The notes under the pieces are model-generated. The model worked only from the letters and a program-made list of their open reading frames with translations, was not told the DNA's origin and searched no databases. A program made the position numbers and the translations under genes. From contig CP070664.1 of NCBI GenBank assembly GCA_020355325.1, positions 978,178-1,019,530 of the forward strand: DNA of 41,353 nucleotides, given 5' to 3'. The first letter of the stretch is position 1, and every line of letters starts with the position of its first letter. Source of the DNA: Caldifarciminota bacterium. Its GTDB lineage: Bacteria > Hydrothermota > Tepidihabitantia > SM23-42. Of the stretch, positions 33,444 through 41,353 are shown piece by piece.

Positions 33444-35683
33444 TGCGGCCGAGATACATCATTTACATAGTGACAACTCTCATCCTGCTTATGTTCCTCA
33501 TTCCACCGCACAGAGCGAGGCTCTATCCAGACAATTTTTGTTCATACGAGATCTGCGCACGCGACGGCACGGTGCTCCGTGAGATTCTTTCACATGACTA
33601 CACAACGAGTACATGGGTTCCAATCGCTGAAATCTCACCCTGGCAGATTATGGCTTCGATCATAAGAGAAGATAAACGATTTCTGTTTCATCCGGGCGTC
33701 GATGTCATTGCATTGCTGAGGGCGTTCTATGAAAATACGAAGGCGCGAAGAATCGTTTCCGGAGGTTCGACAATTACCATGCAGGTTGCGAAGATGGCGC
33801 TCGGATTAAAGGCGCGTTCGGTCTTTACAAAAATCATCGAGATGCTCTATGCACTGAAGCTCGAACTCCATCTGAGTAAAGAGGAGATTCTCGAGATGTA
33901 TCTCAACCGAGCTCCATATGGTAACCAGACGTATGGGGTAGAGGCTGCTGCGCAGTTCTATTTTCAAAAACCTGCTGACCAGTTGTCTCTCGGCGAATCG
34001 TGCATTCTCACCATTATCCCAACGTCTCCGGTGAAGTTTGATCCATACATTTTTCCTGAAGCGGTGAGACAGGAAAAGGAATATGTTCTGAAACATCTCT
34101 TAAAGCACGAGGCTATCGATTCATTAGATTTTGTACTCGCGGTGAGTGAGTCGGTGAATGTCGTAGAGAAGGATATAAATTTTCGGGCGCCACATTTTGT
34201 GAATTATGCTCTGCAACAATTACCGCGACGTCAATTTTCTCAACTATCACGGGTGATAACGAGTATCGATATTGTGCTGCAAGAAAACTGTGAAAAACTC
34301 CTCTCTACAACGCTCGAATCATTAAAGAAATATCACGTGGGTCAAGGAGCAATCATCGTGATGGATACTGAGACTGGTGAGGTATTGGCAATGGTCGGCT
34401 CAAAGGATTATTTCGATGCCAAAGAAGGACAGGTGAATGGAACTCTTGCACTCAGACAACCCGGCTCGAGTATCAAGCCATTCTTATATATCGTCGCATA
34501 AGCGTCGGGCATTCCCCCGTCTTCGATTCTTCCTGATACAATTATTGAGTTTCGGTTGGGTGATGGGACGCTGTTCGCACCGAGAAATTATGGTGAACGG
34601 TATCACGGTCCGACGCGATTGAGAGAGGCACTCGCATCGTCGTTTAATGTTCCTGCGGTGTACCTTCTGGACAAACTTGGTGTAGAAAGATTTCACGACT
34701 TTTTAAAGGAATTGCGTTTCACGAGTTTAAATCAATCGAGCAATTTTTATGGTCTATCACTGAGTCTGGGTGCTGGTGAGGTGACCCTTCTCGAAATGGT
34801 GAATGGATACAGGGCTATGGCTCGCGCAGGGTTCTTAGAGCAGGAGCGTGTGATTTCCCAGGCGTATGATATACATGGTAGAAAAATCCATGAGCACAGA
34901 GAAGAACCGGAACGAGTATTTTCCCGGGAGGTTGCTTATATAATTACGGATATTCTCTCGGATAATGCCAGTCGTGTTAAGTCATTTGGAGAAGACAATC
35001 CTTTAAATCTTCCGTTTGCCTGTGCTGCAAAGACCGGAACATCGAAGGATTACCGTGACAATTGGTGTGTTGGGTTTACGAAGAACTATGTGGTTGGCGT
35101 GTGGGTCGGTAATTTTGACGGTTCACCAATGGAAGGTGTTTCAGGTATTTCAGGCGCAGCGCCACTTTTCAGAGACATCATGATTGAGCTTTATAAGAAT
35201 CAATATCCACCTGTATTTGAGGAACCATATTCATTACTACATCTCGACATCTGCGCAAAATCAGGAAAGATTGCGAAACATTCCTGCACGAGGGTGATAG
35301 AGGAAATCTTTATGCCCGGCACTGAACCTGCTGAATCATGTGATGCTCATCATTCGCGAACGGCGTATAATAACACTGATTATGGGTCTTTGGCATTGAT
35401 ATCCGATGATATAAAAGGTATTGAGATTGTAAATCCTTCTAACGGTGATATCTTCAAACTCGACCCGCAGGTTTCCTACGCATCCCAGGGTATTAAATTT
35501 AAGGTGTATGTGGTCGATGACATAGACGAGGTCGTTTTCAGACTGAACGATAAGATTCTCTGTCGTACTCATCATCCATTCGAATATCTGTGGGTACCAA
35601 TTCCTGGTGAGCATAAACTCGAGGTCATCACAGGAGGTGACGGTGAGAAAAAACAAGATGAAATTTATTTTACCGTATACTGA
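33443..35683 (+). pseudogene. pbpC: penicillin-binding protein 1C, split by one in-frame TAA
   Basis: Full frame of 746 codons: a membrane anchor (about 5-22), a GT51 glycosyltransferase (EDKRFLFHPGVD, GGSTITMQVAKMALG), a transpeptidase and the C-terminal BiPBP_C domain (IVNPSNGDIFKLD…). The TP motifs are SSIK (Ser342, Lys345), SFN (400-402) and KTG (from Lys530). Codon 353 is TAA (34499-34501); the frame is then open to 35683 with no indel. Homologues have FLYxLALxxG here, so TTA (Leu) to TAA is one change. As written, a 352-residue protein with only the glycosyltransferase would be made, and any restart at 34556 would lack Ser342. May be a recent nonsense mutation, a sequence error, or readthrough. 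Confidence 0.85.
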
Positions 35684-35735
35684 AGAGTACAAAGTAATGA
35701 GAGACATGAATTACAAAGAAAGGCGAGAAGAGCTA

Positions 35736-36944
35736 CTATTTAATATAACGTCTTATCTTGCTTGGAATATTTTTATTGAATTGTATTTTTTCACATGTGT
35801 TGAAACGGGCAAAATTTTTCAAGGCATCGGAAAACGCGGGAATAAATTTGTTGTAATTTAAATTTTTATCTTCAAGGTGTAGGTTATTTATGATTAATGT
35901 TTTATTTTGACGGTCCGCCTTCGGGTCGATTCTGCCAACGAGGCGATTTTGCCACAACATGGGCAGGCAGAAATATCCGTATTTTCTCTTGGGTTTCGGT
36001 ACATAACATTCGAGCGCATACCTGAAATCAAAAAGTTCTCCAGTGCGGGTTCTCAGGATTATTGCATTATCGAAAGGGGAGAGGAGGCGAACATGAGAAT
36101 CATCTTCCCATCTTTCTCGCTGGAGTTCGGGTAAATCCTCGGCTAACACGAAATACGTTTTATTTGCCCCTTCAATTTTAATTTCAACAATCTCTCCTGT
36201 TTTTTGCATCTTGCCTATCCACGCATTTAATTTACCACTCACTCCTATATAATCGTTTATCTCTTTTGCCGATGCTACTCCCATTGCACACAATGCACGT
36301 CTTATAAAAAATTTCTTCTCGTCATCTTCACTCGGTTTTGTAATATCTAAATTCTCTGGAAGCACCCGTTCGGTGAGGTCATATACCCTCTGAAAATTAC
36401 GCCTCTCTTTGACCATCAAAAAACCCTGCCAGAACAGTACCTCGAGCGCCATCTTAGCTGGCTTCCAATCCCACCACGTGCCTCGTTTTCTATTTGCTAT
36501 ATCAGCAAAATCAGCAGAGGTGAGAGGTCCTTCTTTGATGATTCTTTCTTTAACTTTTCTTATCAAACGACGATGTTTGCTTATCCATTGAGCAAGCCAC
36601 GATCCCTTTTTTGGTTTTCTTTCGATTGCCCTGAGATAAAATCGATAATCCTTCATGGGAATAAATGATGCAGCGTGCGCCCAGTATTCGAAGATTTTTT
36701 TATCTTTTGCCTGGAGTTCATGAAGATGTTGGTGTTTGTAACCGGAATATCGTGTATACAAAACAAGGTGGTGTGAACGTTCAACAACATTAATCGTATC
36801 GATCTGAACATAGCCGAGTCTATCAATCACGCGTAGTGTTCCAGCCTTGCCAGCAGGTAATTCGGGATTATTGAGCAATTGTCTCTGTAACACAAAATTT
36901 CTTGCCTGACCGAGAGTTATCTTTATAGGCTTATCCGATGTCAT
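35736..36944 (-). CDS. YcaQ/AlkX-type winged-helix DNA glycosylase
   Basis: A 402-residue protein of the crosslink-repair/AlkX (HTH_42) family. Signatures: RLGYVQIDTINVVERSHHLVLYTRYSGY (with the QxD catalytic motif), 'FEYWAHAASFIPMKDYRFY', several winged-helix units, and 'LLSPFDNAIILRTRTGELFDFRYALECYVPKPKRKYGYFCLPML'. Family enzymes excise bulky or crosslinked alkyl adducts. An extra LPAGKAG at residues 29-35 is not needed by the fold (see repeat). A promoter with -10 only 6 bases from the ATG gives a leaderless mRNA. The stretch 35684-35735 between this and PBP1C holds nothing else. Confidence 0.9.
   Translation of the reverse strand: MTSDKPIKITLGQARNFVLQRQLLNNPELPAGKAGTLRVIDRLGYVQIDTINVVERSHHLVLYTRYSGYKHQHLHELQAKDKKIFEYWAHAASFIPMKDYRFYLRAIERKPKKGSWLAQWISKHRRLIRKVKERIIKEGPLTSADFADIANRKRGTWWDWKPAKMALEVLFWQGFLMVKERRNFQRVYDLTERVLPENLDITKPSEDDEKKFFIRRALCAMGVASAKEINDYIGVSGKLNAWIGKMQKTGEIVEIKIEGANKTYFVLAEDLPELQRERWEDDSHVRLLSPFDNAIILRTRTGELFDFRYALECYVPKPKRKYGYFCLPMLWQNRLVGRIDPKADRQNKTLIINNLHLEDKNLNYNKFIPAFSDALKNFARFNTCEKIQFNKNIPSKIRRYIK
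36841..36860 (-). repeat. small palindromic element inside the glycosylase gene (LPAGKAG)
   Basis: TTACCTGC-TGGCAAG-GCTGG on the coding strand encodes LPAGKAG in frame. Recurring short insertions coding LPAGKAG/LPAGRQG-like peptides are known from proteins of candidate-phylum genomes, so this looks like a protein-inserting palindromic element. Confidence 0.5.
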
Positions 36945-36950
36945 TTTTCA

Positions 36951-36978
36951 AGTATAGTGAAGACATATATACTGTCAA
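36951..36978 (-). promoter_or_regulatory. promoter of the glycosylase gene, leaderless
   Basis: On the minus strand TTGACA, 16 bases, TATACT, ending 6 bases before the ATG at 36944. Confidence 0.75.
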
Positions 36979-37345
36979 GATTTGATCATTATTGCTCTAT
37001 ACAGCGTAATGCCTCCCTCTGTTTCTTAGGATTATCAAATCTCATACTGTCATTGCGAGGAACGGGACAATCTTATACCATCTTTCAACAACCGTGAAAA
37101 TATTTTCCGCGAGCCCAATCAATACTGAATTTTTAATGGAGGACGTGTCATTAATGAAGCACATGCTCAAATTGCTCAAAACCATTACATAAAAAATTTA
37201 TCTCTTAAAATATTCTAAGAATCCACCAAGAGCATATTGATACATGTGCATATGTTGAGCACTGAGAGTGTTTTAGCTTTGAGGGGTTTAAATGGTTTGG
37301 GGTTTGAATGGTTGTATGTCTCTTATTGTTGTATGTCTTTTGTTG
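36979..37345. other. 367-bp gap with repeat fragments, no gene
   Basis: No convincing gene. TGTCATTGCGAGG (37049-37061), the start of an interspersed repeat common in many bacteria, is followed by ACGGGACAATC. ATGTGCATATGT (37244-37255) is identical to 17638-17649. Three imperfect GTTGTATGTCTCTT units (37311-37355) run into the 3' end of the DUF2007 gene. Confidence 0.5.
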
Positions 37346-37585
37346 TTATGTCTCTTTTGTTTTTATTCGTGACTCTTTGAGGAGTTTTCTGGCGGTTTCG
37401 ATTTTTCTTTTTTCAACCATTAACCGTGCTGGCTTTGTCAGCGTCGGGTAGATTTTGCCCAAGGGTTTTCCGACAAAATAATATTTAATGCTTGCGCTAT
37501 CCAGGATGGATTTAATCACGGCTATTTCAGTTTGACTGCGTGTCTTGAGTAATTCGACGAATTCATCTGATTCTTTATTTCTCAT
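37346..37585 (-). CDS. DUF2007 family small protein
   Basis: A 79-residue protein of the DUF2007 (putative signal-transducing protein) type: 'FVELLKTRSQTEIAVIKSILDSASIKYYFVG' followed by 'ARLMVEKRKIETARKLLKE', the typical short ferredoxin-like alpha/beta fold. Function unknown. ATG at 37585 with AGGTGA before it is preferred over GTG at 37594. It overlaps the end of the cation transporter gene by 11 bases, so both are translated from one mRNA. Confidence 0.85.
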   Translation of the reverse strand: MRNKESDEFVELLKTRSQTEIAVIKSILDSASIKYYFVGKPLGKIYPTLTKPARLMVEKRKIETARKLLKESRIKTKET

Positions 37586-38186
37586 TTTCTTCACCTGCCT
37601 CTCGCCAATTTTCTATGCCTTCTCTGAATAAAAATATAACGATGATAATACCGACTATAGGGTCGGCCTGCCAGAAGCCGAAGAAATAGTGTGAACCTAG
37701 ACCGAGAAGGAGTGCGAGCGATAAAAAGGCACACGCCAGGGTCTCTTTTGAATCGGCAATGAGTGCTTTGCTATTGATCGCTTTACCTGTTTTAAATTTT
37801 TGAAACATGAGTATCGGCATGACGATCATTGATACGATGGCGATGATAATTCCTGGCAGTGATGGATTAGGGATTTCCTGGATGAGCAGCTTCTTCATAG
37901 ATTCGTACAAAACATAAGCCCCGAGAATGAAAAAGGTTATAGCAACAAATTTCTGGGCTCGCTTTTCGATTCGTTGCTCGTCTTCTTCGGAAATCTTACC
38001 ATGCTGTCGCAGACGCCAGATCAAGACAAAACCGGATAATGATTCAACGATGCTGTCGAGCCCAAAGCCGATCAGGGCAATACTATTGGCTATTGCGCCA
38101 AATAGTATAGAGACAATCGCCTCGAGAATATTGTATCCGACTGTAAAATATTCTAAAAAGAGTCCTTTCTTATAAAGTTTTTCCAT
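37575..38186 (-). CDS. CDF-like cation transporter
   Basis: A 203-residue membrane protein with about five or six hydrophobic spans. 'SIALIGFGLDSIVESLSGFVLIWRLR' and 'NSKALIADSKETLACAFLSLALLLGLG' correspond to the two paired metal-site helices of cation diffusion facilitators (here D-x-x-E and D-x-x-E), which export divalent metals such as zinc or iron in exchange for protons. The C-terminal cytosolic domain of full-length CDFs is absent, as in the short branch annotated simply as cation transporter. Promoter TTGACT-16-TATATT lies upstream. Confidence 0.85.
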   Translation of the reverse strand: MEKLYKKGLFLEYFTVGYNILEAIVSILFGAIANSIALIGFGLDSIVESLSGFVLIWRLRQHGKISEEDEQRIEKRAQKFVAITFFILGAYVLYESMKKLLIQEIPNPSLPGIIIAIVSMIVMPILMFQKFKTGKAINSKALIADSKETLACAFLSLALLLGLGSHYFFGFWQADPIVGIIIVIFLFREGIENWREAGEENEK

Positions 38187-38198
38187 AGAGTACGTTTG

Positions 38199-38226
38199 AA
38201 TATACTCAAAAGCACGATAAAGTCAA
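38199..38226 (-). promoter_or_regulatory. promoter of the cation transporter operon
   Basis: Minus strand: TTGACT, 16 bases, TATATT, 12 bases before the ATG at 38186. Its spacer TTATCGTGCTTTTG resembles that of the divergent promoter at 38289. Confidence 0.7.
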
Positions 38227-38288
38227 CGATGTATATCAAATGCTCCTTGTTTCACAAAGAGAGAGTATATCTAAAGGTGCACTCTAAG

Positions 38289-38316
38289 TTGACTTTTTAT
38301 CGTTTTTGCTTATAAT
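38289..38316 (+). promoter_or_regulatory. promoter of the MFS gene
   Basis: TTGACT, 16 bases, TATAAT. Transcription would begin about 38322, which excludes upstream in-frame start codons and points to ATG at 38375. Confidence 0.75.
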
Positions 38317-38374
38317 ACTAGATGCTTGCTTTAGTTGTTTGCTACAACATTCTAATGACTTGATGAAAGGTCAT

Positions 38375-39688
38375 ATGCAAAACAATACACAAAAAACGAA
38401 TGTAAGACCAACAAAATTGATGAATAAAAATTTCTTTCTGCTATGGCAGGGCCAAACAGTAAGCCAGATAGGTACTCAGGCCTTTGCTATTGCTATGATG
38501 TATTGGATTAAACGTACAACTGGTTCGGCTACACTCATGGGGCTCATCATGATGTTCTCTTATTTACCTTCTGTGTTCCTCGCCCCTCTTGGAGGAACAT
38601 TTGCCGATCGACATTCCCGTCGTAAGATTATTATCTTCAGTGATGTTATCAGTGGAATTGTGGTACTGACACTTGCTGGATTAATGTTTATCACGCCTGA
38701 ATCGCAAACTCTTATAATCATTTGGCTCTTTATTGTAGCGGTAATTATTGCGATCGTAGGCTCATTTTTTAGGCCTGCAATTATCGCTGCTATTCCGGAT
38801 ATTGTGCCTGTTGACAAAGTTGCTGGAGCAAATTCGTTGAATCAGTTTTCGGTCCAGTTGTCTACTTTTCTTGGACAAGCATTAGGAGGAGTACTTTTTC
38901 GTATTTTAGGGGCGCCTATTTTATTTCTTATAGACGGCATCACCTATCTCTTTTCTGCAGGAAGTGAGTCTTTTATCACCATCCCACAAAAAATATCAGA
39001 GAGTGTGAGTACCCGAAGAGAAAGGCTCGGCGAATATAAAAAAGACCTCATTGAAGGCTTTAAGTACATATGGCAACGTACAGGAATGAAAAGTATACTA
39101 TTGATAGCTGCTGCTCTGAATTTCTTCGCATGGCCTATTATTCTTTTATTACCTTTTTATGTGGATGATTTTCTTAAAGTCACTGCAGATTGGTATGGTT
39201 TCTTGTTGGCGGCATTTAGTATCGGATCAATGATAGGATATCTATTCGCTGGTGCATTAAAAATTCCCGGAAAAACCAGGAGTGTTATAATAATAATATT
39301 TCTTGTTTGCCAGAGTATAGCATTTGGAATTTTAGGTTTTATTCTTATTCCTTTGATTTCTCTATTCATTTTGCTACTCGTTGGTACTATGAATGGTTTC
39401 ATAAACATTAATGTTATTACAGTTTTGCAAGTATCTACACCCTCTGAAATCAGGGGTCGCATTTTTGGATTTCTCCATACGCTCACGCAGGCGCTCACAC
39501 CAATATCAATGGCACTCGCTGGTGTAGTAGCTGATATCACGAATCAAAATATTCCACTTATCTATCTTGTGTGCGGTACAATCATGATATTCATTTCAAT
39601 AAGTATATACGTAGTCAAAGAGGCACGCGATTACTTGGCATTTGAGTACCAAGAAAGACCTGATAGACAGAATGAGAAACAAAGTTAG
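38375..39688 (+). CDS. MFS transporter (DHA3/EntS-like exporter)
   Basis: A 437-residue protein with twelve hydrophobic spans. 'NKNFFLLWQGQTVSQIGTQAFAIAMMYWI' and 'APLGGTFADRHSRRKIIIFSDVISG' (the A-like GxxxDRxxRR loop motif between spans 2 and 3) mark the MFS_3/DHA3 branch that includes EntS and macrolide exporters. It probably exports a small hydrophobic compound; substrate unknown. ATG at 38375 has GAAAGGT 6 bases upstream; ATG at 38363 is the alternative. Confidence 0.9.
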   Translation: MQNNTQKTNVRPTKLMNKNFFLLWQGQTVSQIGTQAFAIAMMYWIKRTTGSATLMGLIMMFSYLPSVFLAPLGGTFADRHSRRKIIIFSDVISGIVVLTLAGLMFITPESQTLIIIWLFIVAVIIAIVGSFFRPAIIAAIPDIVPVDKVAGANSLNQFSVQLSTFLGQALGGVLFRILGAPILFLIDGITYLFSAGSESFITIPQKISESVSTRRERLGEYKKDLIEGFKYIWQRTGMKSILLIAAALNFFAWPIILLLPFYVDDFLKVTADWYGFLLAAFSIGSMIGYLFAGALKIPGKTRSVIIIIFLVCQSIAFGILGFILIPLISLFILLLVGTMNGFININVITVLQVSTPSEIRGRIFGFLHTLTQALTPISMALAGVVADITNQNIPLIYLVCGTIMIFISISIYVVKEARDYLAFEYQERPDRQNEKQS

Positions 39689-39766
39689 AATGTCATATGG
39701 TCATGATCTACCAGAAGAAAGTGTTGGAAAAGAATGAGTAACGTTGTGTAGTTATTATAACGCTTT

Positions 39767-40912
39767 ATGATATATCGAACATTTGGCAAAACCAATCTCA
39801 AGATTTCGCAGCTAGGATTTGGCTGCATGCGTTTGCCTTTAATCGATGAAAATGATCCGACGATGATTAACGAAACTGAAGCAACGAATATGCTACACTA
39901 TGCAATAGATAGTGGCGTGAACTATTTAGACACGGCCTATAATTATCACAGACAGATGAGTGAACATTTTGTTGGCAAGGCATTAAAGGGTGGTTATCGT
40001 AAGAAGGTTTACCTGGCTACTAAAATGCCGGTGTGGCTCGTGAAGGGTAAAGAGGATTCTCAAAAATACTTTGATGAACAGTTGAAACGGCTGCAGACCG
40101 ACACCATTGATATGTATCTATTGCATTCACTGGGTAAAAACAATTGGAAGACCGTACAAGAGTATGATATTCTTGGTTTTCTGGATAAGACACGCGCATC
40201 AGGGCAGATTCGCTTTGTCGGCTTCTCATTCCATGATGAGCTGTCCCTCTTTAAAGAAATTGTAGATGCGTATCCGTGGGCTCTCTGCCTCATTCATCTC
40301 AATTATGTTGATGATCACTATCAGGCAGGTGTCCAAGGTTTAGAATATGCGCATAAAAAAGGACTGGCAGTTGTTATTATGGAACCACTGCGCGGTGGGA
40401 AACTTGCCAACAATGTTCCAAAAAAAGTATTGAATGTCATAAAAAAATCTGACTGTAAACAAACGCCGGCAGAGTTTGCATTACGATGGCTTTATAACCG
40501 GCCAGAGGTGAGTTGTGTCTTGAGTGGTATGAGCAGCATGAATCAGGTGAAGGAGAACATAAAGTTTGCTTCAAACGACTATGTCGGTACACTCAGTGCA
40601 CAGGATTTGGCACTCTATAGAAAAGCAAAAGATTTTTATCTTTCAAAAACAAGAGTCAACTGTACTCAATGCGGATATTGTATGCCGTGCTCGCAGGGAA
40701 TTCCAATATCTTTTATTCTGGAACTTTTTAATGATGCCTGTATGTATAATGCTGTTGCCGACTCGCAGTGGGCGTACAAAATATTCATTCCACCCGAACA
40801 CAGGGCAGACCAGTGCACTGCGTGTGGAGAGTGTGAAGAAAAATGCCCTCAGAAAATACCTATCGCTGAGTGTCTTAGGGAAGCCCATACGTTATTATCT
40901 ACTAAGACGTAA
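39767..40912 (+). CDS. aldo/keto reductase with dicluster ferredoxin tail
   Basis: A 381-residue protein: residues 1-280 are an aldo/keto reductase barrel (TNLKISQLGFGCMRLPL, YLDTAYNYHRQMSEHFVGKAL with the catalytic Asp and Tyr, YLATKMPVW with Lys, and the 'YLLHSLG' His), and the C-terminal 100 residues carry CTQCGYCMPCSQGIPI and CTACGECEEKCPQKIPI, two 4Fe-4S-binding sets. Such fusions transfer electrons between NAD(P)H or ferredoxin and carbonyls. TATTAT ends 8 bases before the ATG without a good -35 box. Confidence 0.93.
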   Translation: MIYRTFGKTNLKISQLGFGCMRLPLIDENDPTMINETEATNMLHYAIDSGVNYLDTAYNYHRQMSEHFVGKALKGGYRKKVYLATKMPVWLVKGKEDSQKYFDEQLKRLQTDTIDMYLLHSLGKNNWKTVQEYDILGFLDKTRASGQIRFVGFSFHDELSLFKEIVDAYPWALCLIHLNYVDDHYQAGVQGLEYAHKKGLAVVIMEPLRGGKLANNVPKKVLNVIKKSDCKQTPAEFALRWLYNRPEVSCVLSGMSSMNQVKENIKFASNDYVGTLSAQDLALYRKAKDFYLSKTRVNCTQCGYCMPCSQGIPISFILELFNDACMYNAVADSQWAYKIFIPPEHRADQCTACGECEEKCPQKIPIAECLREAHTLLSTKT

Positions 40913-40941
40913 TACCCATCTTTTAAAAACCAATGTTTATA

Positions 40942-40969
40942 TTGACAATGAGAATTGATATGTTATAAT
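40942..40969 (+). promoter_or_regulatory. promoter of the flavodoxin gene
   Basis: TTGACA, 16 bases, TATAAT, then GAGGT and ATG at 40995. Confidence 0.8.
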
Positions 40970-40994
40970 TACTTATCCTGCACTGAGGTAAATG

Positions 40995-41353
40995 ATGAAG
41001 GTGATCGTTGTATACATGTCTCAGACCGGGAACACCAAGAAGATTGCTGAGGCTATTTTTCAAGAAATTCAAGTAAAAAAAGACATCAAAGAGTTAAAAG
41101 ATGTAGACAGTCTCGCAGGCTACGATTTTGCATTTATAGGGTTCCCAATGCATTACGGAGGACCTGCTAAACAAGCAAAAGCTTTCCTGGAAAAACACGT
41201 TCAGGGTAGGAAAATAGCTCTGTTTGTAACTCATGCTACACGTGAAGATTCTAAAGCTCTTCAGAAATGGTTAGCAAAATGCAAAGAGGCAGCAACCGAG
41301 GCAGATCTGAGAGGGTTTTTTAATTGTCAAGGAAAAATTGATGCTGTAAGACT
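40995..41353 (+). CDS. flavodoxin family protein (partial)
   Basis: The first 119 codons of a flavodoxin-like protein, cut by the window end. MKVIVVYMSQTGNTKKIAEAIF has the FMN phosphate-binding loop (S/T-x-T-G-N-T), and GYDFAFIGFPMHYGGPAKQAKAFLEKH gives the second FMN loop. It most resembles flavodoxins with a WrbA/ArsH-like length rather than electron-transfer minis; the end is missing. ATG at 40995 is preferred over 40992 by spacing to GAGGT. It is next to the reductase, so may be its electron partner. Confidence 0.85.
   Translation, partial: MKVIVVYMSQTGNTKKIAEAIFQEIQVKKDIKELKDVDSLAGYDFAFIGFPMHYGGPAKQAKAFLEKHVQGRKIALFVTHATREDSKALQKWLAKCKEAATEADLRGFFNCQGKIDAVR

Noticed and set aside
34556-35683. 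Second half of PBP1C as an independent gene
   Set aside because: Starts inside a conserved transpeptidase region without SD and lacks the catalytic Ser342, so it is the interrupted 3' part and not a separate protein.
35607-35861. 84-codon plus-strand frame after PBP1C
   Set aside because: Overlaps the end of PBP1C and lies antisense to the end of the glycosylase gene; no SD and no recognisable domain.
37126-37194. 12-codon ORF (MKHMLKLLKTIT) after GGAGG
   Set aside because: The SD-like sequence is too far from the ATG and there is no promoter; treated as chance.
27-41353. CRISPR array or prophage
   Set aside because: No regularly spaced direct repeats of 25-40 bp, and no phage structural, integrase or cas-type genes were seen; repeats present are palindromic or short tandem units.

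Overview
The window looks like a chromosomal piece of an uncultured, diderm bacterium of the Fibrobacteres-Chlorobi-Bacteroidetes sphere, most like candidate phylum WOR-3/Stahlbacteria (inference; no rRNA is present). Three secreted proteins end in type IX-style sorting domains, a PorV-like outer-membrane barrel is present, and an alpha-2-macroglobulin/PBP1C pair implies a periplasm with peptidoglycan. Base composition is moderate to low GC. Vegetative promoters are strikingly uniform: TTGACN, 16 or 17 bases, then TATAAT-like.

Layout. 27-4397 (minus): AsmA-like protein, M50 site-2 protease, CCA-adding-type nucleotidyltransferase and DUF3467 protein, with a promoter near 4416-4443. 4616-7273 (minus): stand-alone LigD-type 3'-phosphoesterase, NCS2 purine permease and a SIMPL-domain exported protein. 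7436-11824 (plus): 5-formyl-THF cyclo-ligase-like protein, methyltransferase, tRNA-Gly, dtd, yicC, gmk, tRNA-Ala and pyruvoyl-dependent arginine decarboxylase. 12100-17538 (plus): secreted endonuclease/exonuclease/phosphatase protein with sorting tail, a coupled 51-aa ORF, PorV-like barrel, EamA transporter, SLC13 symporter and GNAT acetyltransferase.

17539-18724 is the most unusual stretch: a consensus promoter, a boxA-like antitermination signal, an 11-codon leader ORF and about 690 nt of densely folded untranslated RNA, ending in a long hairpin that buries the ribosome-binding site of a small zinc-ribbon RNHCP-family gene. 18826-27311 holds a 1297-aa FG-GAP/beta-helix surface protein and a 781-aa beta-helix protein, both with sorting tails. 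Between them lie a DUF3795 gene and a two-gene unit of an archaeo-eukaryotic-type primase (PrimPol-like) and a helix-hairpin-helix glycosylase-like protein.

27651-35683 is the alpha-2-macroglobulin (intact CLEQ thioester) and PBP1C pair; the PBP1C frame is broken by one in-frame TAA eight codons after the catalytic SxxK lysine. 35736-38186 (minus): YcaQ/AlkX-type glycosylase with a small LPAGKAG insertion, DUF2007 protein and CDF-like cation transporter. 38375-41353 (plus): MFS exporter, aldo/keto reductase with a dicluster ferredoxin tail, and the start of a flavodoxin cut by the window end.

Two expression styles alternate. Five genes have the -10 box only 5-8 nt before the ATG (leaderless or nearly so), while others have 20-80 nt leaders with strong Shine-Dalgarno sites. 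The RNHCP gene, with its very long folded leader, stands outside both styles.
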